DNA from: Pseudarthrobacter sp. Fe7
GTDB lineage: Bacteria > Actinomycetota > Actinomycetes > Actinomycetales > Micrococcaceae
Length of the DNA: 64,000 nt
Reading direction: 5' to 3'
NCBI GenBank assembly: GCA_024372495.1
Contig: CP099977.1
Span: 2,294,001 to 2,358,000, forward strand
Below the pieces are notes generated by a model, which had not been told where the DNA came from, did not search any database, and saw only the letters and a list, made by a program, of their open reading frames with translations. How positions within the stretch are numbered: the first letter of the stretch is position 1; each line of letters opens with the position of its first letter. Position numbers and translations under genes: made by a program. Shown one piece after another: positions 59,067-64,000 of the stretch.

Positions 59067-60111
59067 CCGCTGACGGAAAGCCGGGGTGGCCCGCACGGTG
59101 GCCGTCCTGGGCGCGGGATCGTGGGGAACAACGTTCGCCAAGATCCTGGCGGACGCCGGCATCGCCGCCGGTACGCCGCGTGCCATCAAGCTATGGGGCA
59201 GGCGCGCTGAAGTGGTGGAAGAGATCAACAGCAGCCACCGTAACAGCGACTACCTCAAGGACATCGTCCTGCCGGACAATATCACTGCGTCCACCGACGT
59301 TCGTGAGGTTCTGGCTGGAGCTGAGCTGGTGGTGGTGGCCGTTCCGGCCCAGTCCCTCCGCCCGCAGCTGCGCCAATGGAAGGACATGATCGCTCCCGGG
59401 GCTGTTGTGGTCTCCCTGATGAAGGGCCTGGAACTGGGGACTGACGCCCGGATGAGCGAGGTCATCAGCCAGGAACTGGACCTGCCGCAGGAGCGCATAG
59501 CGGTTGTTTCCGGACCCAACCTGGCGATGGAAATTGCACGCGAGGAGCCTACGGCGTCGGTTGTGGCCTGTGCCGATTCCGCAACGGCGGGCTGGCTCGC
59601 CCGGAGCTGTACCGCACCTTACTTCCGGCCCTACACCACGGCGGACGTGGTCGGCGTCGAAATTGGCGGCATCGTCAAGAACGTGATCGCGCTGGCCGTG
59701 GGCATCTGTGAGGGCAAGCAGATGGGGGACAACACCAAGGCCTCCGTGATTACCCGGGGCCTGGCGGAGACTTCGCGCCTCGCGCTGGCGCTGGGCGGCG
59801 AAGCGAAAACCATGGCGGGGCTTGCCGGGCTTGGCGACCTCGTGGCCACCTGCTCATCCGCGCTGTCCCGGAACCACACTGCCGGGAGGCTGCTGGGTGA
59901 GGGCCTGACGCTGGAGGAAGTGGGCCGCAAAATGACCCAGACCGCCGAAGGCATCAAATCCGGCCAGGCGGTCCATGAACTTGCCGGTAAGCTCGGCGTC
60001 GAAATGCCCATCACCGCCGCAGTCGTCGCGGTGCTGGCAGGCAAGCTGTCCGTTGACCAACTGGGGCCGGTTCTGCTGTCCCGGGAATTGAAACCTGAAG
60101 GCGATTACTGA
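59063..60111 (+). CDS. gpsA: NAD(P)-dependent glycerol-3-phosphate dehydrogenase
   Basis: GpsA makes sn-glycerol-3-phosphate for phospholipids. It has the NAD motif VAVLGAGSWGTTFAKILADAG, SGPNLAMEIAREEP and the active-site KNVIALAVGICEG. Two starts are possible. GTG 59086 has GGAAAG upstream and gives 341 intact residues. GTG 59063 overlaps the plsC stop in the common GTGA manner but needs one more G in the CCGGGGTGG run (59081-59089) to stay in frame, giving 349. I report the wider span because four-G runs here are often short of one base. The next gene, ddl, follows after 2 bases. Confidence 0.93.
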
Positions 60112-60113
60112 CC

Positions 60114-61262
60114 ATGTCCCAAGACACATCCACCCCGGGTCAAGCGGCCACCACCAGGAAGCCGCGCGTGGCCGTACTCTTTGGCGGCCGTTCCAGTGAA
60201 CATGCCGTGAGCTGCGTCACCGCGGCAGGTGTGCTGGGTGCCATCAACAAGGACAAATACGACGTGATCCCCATCGGGATCGCCAAGACCGGCCAGTGGG
60301 TGCTCGCCCCCGCTGATACGGCCCAGTGGTCGCTCTCGGCGTCATCCCTCCCGGAAGTAGTTCCCTCGCAGCAGACCGTCACGTTGGCTGAGATTGGCGG
60401 GGAACACCAGTTGATCGTGGCGGCGCCCAACGAGGTTCCGCAGGAACTCGGCAGCGTTGACGTGGTCTTTCCGCTGCTGCACGGGCCCTTTGGCGAGGAC
60501 GGCACCATCCAGGGTCTCCTTGAGCTTTCCGACACCCGTTATGTGGGCGCCGGAGTCCTGGCATCAGCTGTCGGCATGGACAAGCACTACATGAAGGTGG
60601 TCTTCGAGGCTGCCGGGCTGCAGGTTGGCCCGTATGTTGCCGTGACCGACAGGCAGTGGCGCAGGGACCCGGAAGCTGTCCGGAAACAGGTGGACCGGCT
60701 GGGGTTCCCCGTGTTCGTCAAGCCGGCCCGCGCAGGGTCCTCAATGGGTATTTCGAAAGTCGACTCCCTCGAGGAACTGGATGCCGCCATCGAGGAGGCC
60801 CGCCGCCACGACCTCAAGCTCGTGATCGAGGCCGGAATCGTTGGTCGCGAAATCGAGTGCGCGGTCCTGGAAGGCAGGGGTACTGACGCGCCCCGGACGT
60901 CGATGCCCGGCGAAATCTCCGTATCCGGCGGAACGCACGAGTTCTATGACTTCAATGCCAAGTACGTCGAAGATGACGCTGCAGCCCTGAGTTGCCCCGC
61001 CAACATCCCGCCGGAAGCAATCTCAACGGTCCGGGAGCTGGCTGCGGCCGCGTTTGATGCCGTGGGCGCCGAAGGCCTGAGCCGCGTGGACTTCTTCTAC
61101 ACCCCTGAGGGTGAGCTGATCATCAACGAGATCAACACGATGCCCGGGTTCACGCCCAAGAGCATGTACCCGCAGATGTGGGCAGCCTCCGGAATGGGTT
61201 ACGCCGACCTGATCGACGAACTCATCCACCTGGCCCTGAACCGCAAAACCGGCCTTCGCTGA
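60114..61262 (+). CDS. ddl: D-alanine--D-alanine ligase
   Basis: This ATP-grasp enzyme makes the D-Ala-D-Ala dipeptide of peptidoglycan. It has VAVLFGGRSSEHAVSCVTA, PLLHGPFGEDGTIQGLLEL, VKPARAGSSMGISKV and the metal-binding INEINTMPGFTPKSMYPQMW. At 382 residues it is the long Ddl form, intact. ATG 60114 is two bases after the gpsA stop, so murA-plsC-gpsA-ddl is one wall and membrane operon. Confidence 0.96.
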   Translation: MSQDTSTPGQAATTRKPRVAVLFGGRSSEHAVSCVTAAGVLGAINKDKYDVIPIGIAKTGQWVLAPADTAQWSLSASSLPEVVPSQQTVTLAEIGGEHQLIVAAPNEVPQELGSVDVVFPLLHGPFGEDGTIQGLLELSDTRYVGAGVLASAVGMDKHYMKVVFEAAGLQVGPYVAVTDRQWRRDPEAVRKQVDRLGFPVFVKPARAGSSMGISKVDSLEELDAAIEEARRHDLKLVIEAGIVGREIECAVLEGRGTDAPRTSMPGEISVSGGTHEFYDFNAKYVEDDAAALSCPANIPPEAISTVRELAAAAFDAVGAEGLSRVDFFYTPEGELIINEINTMPGFTPKSMYPQMWAASGMGYADLIDELIHLALNRKTGLR

Positions 61263-61330
61263 TCCCGACCGTTCGCTTCGGCCAGGGAACCCTGCCGGCG
61301 TGGGCCCACACCTGCAGGACCTGCGTGAGC

Positions 61331-61834
61331 CTACTGGCTTTTCGGCAGGTTCTGCAGGTCTTCCTGGCCAACACAGTTCCGCAACGATGGGACTTTGCCG
61401 GCCGCCGCCGCCAGGTCCGCGAGCACTGTTGCCGAGCTGATCTTGTCCGGGTCCATCAGGATTTCGGTGGCCGGTTCCCTGCCGTAGGTGGTCAGCGTCC
61501 ACACCGGGTCGCCTTCCTTGATCACCCAATCGACGCCGTTCACGGTCACGCAACGGTCCGTGGTAGGCCCCGGCACGTTGACGCCGCAGCGGAGGATGAC
61601 CAGCGAGGGATCGCCCCAGGCCGCAGTGGCCTGGCTGTTGGTCTTCCGCAGTTTCGAATCGCCAATGGCATCCGGCAGGGCAACCATCATCGGTGCGCAC
61701 GCCGGGTTGGCAGCGTCCTTGGCAGCGGTGACGTCCACGGCGGGGGAGCAGGCAGACAAGGACAGGGCGGCGATCCCCCCAACCATGGCCATCCTGGCGG
61801 CGCGGGCGGACAGGGTCAGCTGGCGATGGGGCAT
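61331..61834 (-). CDS. DUF3515-family lipoprotein
   Basis: The 167-residue precursor has a signal peptide ending in a lipobox-like SLSACS (Cys near residue 29). The DUF3515 body follows, with ANPACAPMMVALPDAIG, AWGDPSLVILRCGVNVPGPT, GVDWVIKEGDPVWTLTTYGR and four Cys in all after the lipobox. It lies convergent to ddl and divergent from thiL, its usual actinobacterial place. The function is unknown; a cell-wall role is suggested only by its neighbours. Confidence 0.92.
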   Translation of the reverse strand: MPHRQLTLSARAARMAMVGGIAALSLSACSPAVDVTAAKDAANPACAPMMVALPDAIGDSKLRKTNSQATAAWGDPSLVILRCGVNVPGPTTDRCVTVNGVDWVIKEGDPVWTLTTYGREPATEILMDPDKISSATVLADLAAAAGKVPSLRNCVGQEDLQNLPKSQ

Positions 61835-61903
61835 GGTTCCAGCCTATCGCCGTCTCCGGCCCCATCCGGACACAATGTCGGCCCGGCGCGGTAGCGTAGT
61901 GGC

Positions 61904-62950
61904 GTGCCTGATGACCTCCGTAACCGCGTTGACCGCCAGCCCACTGTTGCCGGCCTTTCCGAAGCCGACCTGCTGGCCCGGATCTTTCCGCGACTCCGCA
62001 TGGAGGGCGGCCACGCCTCAAGCACCCTGCTCGGGCCGGGGGATGACGCCGCCATCATCGCTGCACCGGACGGGAAGACCGTCATCAGCATTGACACCCA
62101 GGTCCAGGACCAGGACTTCCGGCTCCTGTGGCCCAATGGCTACCGCACCACCGGATTCGACGTCGGCTGGAAGGCTGCGGCACAGAACCTCAGCGACATC
62201 AATGCCATGGGCGCGCGCGCCACGTCCATGGTGGTCAGCCTCACCCTGCCCGTTGACACGCCGGTCCGTTGGGTTGAGGACCTTGCGGACGGCCTGGCAG
62301 CCGGAATCCGGGAACTGGGGGCAAGCCATTGTTCCGTGGCAGGTGGCGACCTTGGCCGCGGCCGGGAAATTTCGGTAACCGCGGCAGTGCTGGGAACGCT
62401 CGACGGCGGCCGGCCAGTCCTCCGGTCCGGCGCCCGGCCGGGCGACATCCTGGCCTTGGCCGGAACAGTAGGCCACGCCGCGGCGGGCCTGGCCCTGCTC
62501 GAATCGGATGTTGACCTGGATACCCTCATGCCGGCCGAGCGGTCCTTCGTTGACCGCCAGTGCCGCCCGCTGCCGCCCCTGGAGGCCGGGCCTGCCGCCC
62601 TAACGGCCGGTGCCACGGCAATGCTGGACGTATCCGACGGGCTCCTGCGCGACGGGAAGCGGCTTGCCACCGCCAGCCACGTCGCCGTGGCCCTCGATCC
62701 AGCGCAGCTCACCCATTTGGCGGATCTCCTGGCCCCGGCCGCGGCCCGGCTGGGAGCGGATGCCGCACAGTGGGTGCTGGGCGGCGGTGAGGACCACGGG
62801 CTGTTGGCCACATTCCCCGTGGACGTTCAGCTGCCACCCGGATTCACTGCGATAGGCTCGATACATGCACTCGGCTCCGACGAAGGCCCGGGTGTCCTGA
62901 TAGCTGGCCGGGCCGCGGACACCGGGGGATGGGATCACTTTGCACACTAA
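61904..62950 (+). CDS. thiL: Thiamine-monophosphate kinase
   Basis: ThiL phosphorylates thiamine monophosphate to the active diphosphate. It shows LGPGDDAAIIAAPDGKTVIS, DVGWKAAAQNLSDINAMGAR, GGDLGRG and a final LGGGEDHGLLATF, the AIR-synthase-like fold. The GTG start at 61904 is 70 bases from the divergent DUF3515 start. The 348-residue gene is intact and its end overlaps the DAK2 reading frame. Confidence 0.95.
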   Translation: MPDDLRNRVDRQPTVAGLSEADLLARIFPRLRMEGGHASSTLLGPGDDAAIIAAPDGKTVISIDTQVQDQDFRLLWPNGYRTTGFDVGWKAAAQNLSDINAMGARATSMVVSLTLPVDTPVRWVEDLADGLAAGIRELGASHCSVAGGDLGRGREISVTAAVLGTLDGGRPVLRSGARPGDILALAGTVGHAAAGLALLESDVDLDTLMPAERSFVDRQCRPLPPLEAGPAALTAGATAMLDVSDGLLRDGKRLATASHVAVALDPAQLTHLADLLAPAAARLGADAAQWVLGGGEDHGLLATFPVDVQLPPGFTAIGSIHALGSDEGPGVLIAGRAADTGGWDHFAH

Positions 62951-63959
62951 GGTTGCCGCCAATGCGCTGGCGATGAAGAGGTGGCTGGGCAAGGCTGAAA
63001 CTGCCCTCGGCAACCACAGCGACCGCCTCAACGCCATCAATATCTTCCCGGTGGCTGACGGTGATACGGGCACCAACCTCTACCTCACGGTCCGCGCTGC
63101 CGCCCGTTCGCTGGTCCTCACCGGGGAACAGCCCGCCCCGGTGGACGTCGGGGAAGTCCTTTCCACTGCCGGGCAGGCAGCCATGGAGGAGGCCAGGGGA
63201 AACTCCGGAACCCTGTTTTCGGTGTTCCTTTGCGCTGCGGCCGAGCCATTGGCCGGACACACCCGGTTAACGTCCACCCTCCTGTCGGCCGCCCTGAACC
63301 GTGCCCAGATCCGCGCCTGGTCGGCACTGAGCGATCCCGTTCCGGGAACCATGCTGTCGGTCATGGAGGCGGCGGCCCGTGCGGCTGCGGCCGTTGACGC
63401 CGGGCAGGACGGTGATGACAGCAACCATGCCCTCGGCCTGGCCCTGGACGCAGCGGTGGAGGGAGCGCTGGCCGCAGTAATCCACACCGAAGAACAGCTC
63501 GATGCACTCCAGTCCGCCCGGGTGGTGGATGCAGGCGGCGTGGGTATGCTGCTGATCCTCGACTGCCTCCGCTCCGCCGTCATGGGTGAGGAACTGCAGA
63601 GTGAGCTCCTCGACGGGCTGCACGGCTACGACGTCTCGGATCCCCACATCCACACCTCCATGCCGGACGACGACGGCGTGGAAGTCATGTGCACCATCAG
63701 CCTTTCGCCCCTGAACGCCGCCACCCTCCGGCAGCGGCTGGACGAAATCGGCGAGTCAGTCATCATGAGCCAGGTGGGCAACGGGCCGGACGCGGAAGGC
63801 AACTACCGGTGGCGGGTGCACGTGCACGTGCCGGACGCCGCCCCGGCCGTGGCAATCATCCGGTCCCTGGGCGAACCTGCCCAGATCAGCATCAGCGAAC
63901 TGGCGCTGCCGCGGGATCCGGATGCGGACGCTGTGAACACCGGCGGGCATGAACGCTGA
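62940..63959 (+). CDS. DAK2/DhaL-domain protein
   Basis: The N-terminal DhaL domain (about 10-195) has INIFPVADGDTGTNLYLT, the ADP/Mg-binding Asp trio, and EEARGNSGTLFSVFL. The C-terminal half (about 230-335) is a separate alpha/beta region. The start is uncertain: TTG 62940 overlaps the thiL end, while ATG 62973 (MKRWLGKAE) is the first ATG. Related proteins are fatty-acid kinase subunits (FakA) in Firmicutes; in actinobacteria this gene nearly always precedes recG and its function is unproven. The stop overlaps the recG ATG. Confidence 0.9.
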   Translation: MHTKVAANALAMKRWLGKAETALGNHSDRLNAINIFPVADGDTGTNLYLTVRAAARSLVLTGEQPAPVDVGEVLSTAGQAAMEEARGNSGTLFSVFLCAAAEPLAGHTRLTSTLLSAALNRAQIRAWSALSDPVPGTMLSVMEAAARAAAAVDAGQDGDDSNHALGLALDAAVEGALAAVIHTEEQLDALQSARVVDAGGVGMLLILDCLRSAVMGEELQSELLDGLHGYDVSDPHIHTSMPDDDGVEVMCTISLSPLNAATLRQRLDEIGESVIMSQVGNGPDAEGNYRWRVHVHVPDAAPAVAIIRSLGEPAQISISELALPRDPDADAVNTGGHER

Positions 63960-64000
63960 GCTGGAGCTGGCGCTGGAGCGGCGGATCGGGAAGCGTTCCG
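63949..64000 (+). CDS. recG: ATP-dependent DNA helicase RecG, first 17 codons
   Basis: ATG 63949 overlaps the DAK2 stop (ATGAACGCTGA). The window holds MNAELELALERRIGKRS and then ends. The identification rests on gene order (DAK2 followed by recG) and on the similar RecG N-terminus, so it is tentative. Confidence 0.6.
   Translation, partial: MNAELELALERRIGKRS

Noticed and set aside
56874..59228. 784-residue minus-strand ORF opposite murA and plsC
   Set aside because: It covers two well-identified genes and has shadow composition.

Overview
The window is high-GC DNA with frequent GTG starts and tightly overlapping genes. It looks like chromosome of a Gram-positive actinobacterium of the Micrococcaceae, most likely Arthrobacter or Pseudarthrobacter. 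The evidence is the gene order (IclR-leuCD-murA-plsC-gpsA-ddl-DUF3515-thiL-DAK-recG; ilvD ... ilvBNC-serA ... metG-leuB-ilvE-MBL-FAH-gltX-HAD), an actinobacterial NAD operon led by a Nudix-type regulator, and a sunset-domain membrane protein. No rRNA, CRISPR array, prophage or intact insertion sequence is visible.

Layout. 1-6.1 kb: end of an MFS transporter, a divergent IclR regulator / MHS transporter pair with a palindromic operator, a lipoprotein remnant, an alpha/beta hydrolase and an APC permease. 6.1-12 kb: an NAD de novo operon (NrtR-like regulator, nadA, nadB, nadC, cysteine desulfurase) preceded by a 25-bp near-palindrome. 12-16.6 kb: GtrA, DUF1684, a lipoprotein, a transglutaminase-like protein, and a luciferase-like monooxygenase/MarR operon with an 18-bp perfect palindrome. 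16.7-24.2 kb: a lone RND transporter, mqo, an orphan oligopeptide-binding lipoprotein and a fasciclin lipoprotein. 24.4-27.4 kb: tRNA-Leu, Bcp peroxiredoxin, MarR, tRNA-Lys, a sugar-dehydrogenase remnant and the sunset-domain protein. 27.6-45.1 kb: branched-chain amino acid and serine genes (ilvD; ilvBNC behind a leader-peptide attenuator; serA; leuB; ilvE), interspersed with an FtsX-type ABC exporter, metG, an MBL-fold hydrolase and a FAH-family enzyme. 45.2-53.9 kb: gltX, HAD phosphatase, a heptad-repeat membrane protein, tRNA-Gln, tRNA-Glu, and two overlapping dynamin-like GTPase genes. 53.9-64 kb: an IclR regulator (LtbR/NdgR-like) divergent from leuCD, then murA, plsC, gpsA, ddl, DUF3515, thiL, DAK2 and the start of recG.

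Control of branched-chain amino acid synthesis can be read from the sequence. A TCTCA-N5-TGAGA box lies in front of both ilvD and leuC/IclR. A Val-rich 18-residue leader peptide plus terminator precedes ilvB. A 6-3-6 palindrome covers the leuB promoter.

One caution applies throughout. About two dozen conserved genes, several of them essential, are split by single-base indels. Twenty-one of these are an extra C or G inside an AGCT core (mostly GAGCTG read as GAGCCTG), four are GGGGGAGA read as GGGGAGA, and most of the rest are short homopolymer losses. In almost every case restoring one base gives a protein of normal family length. I therefore annotate these as full genes with probable base-calling errors, not as pseudogenes.
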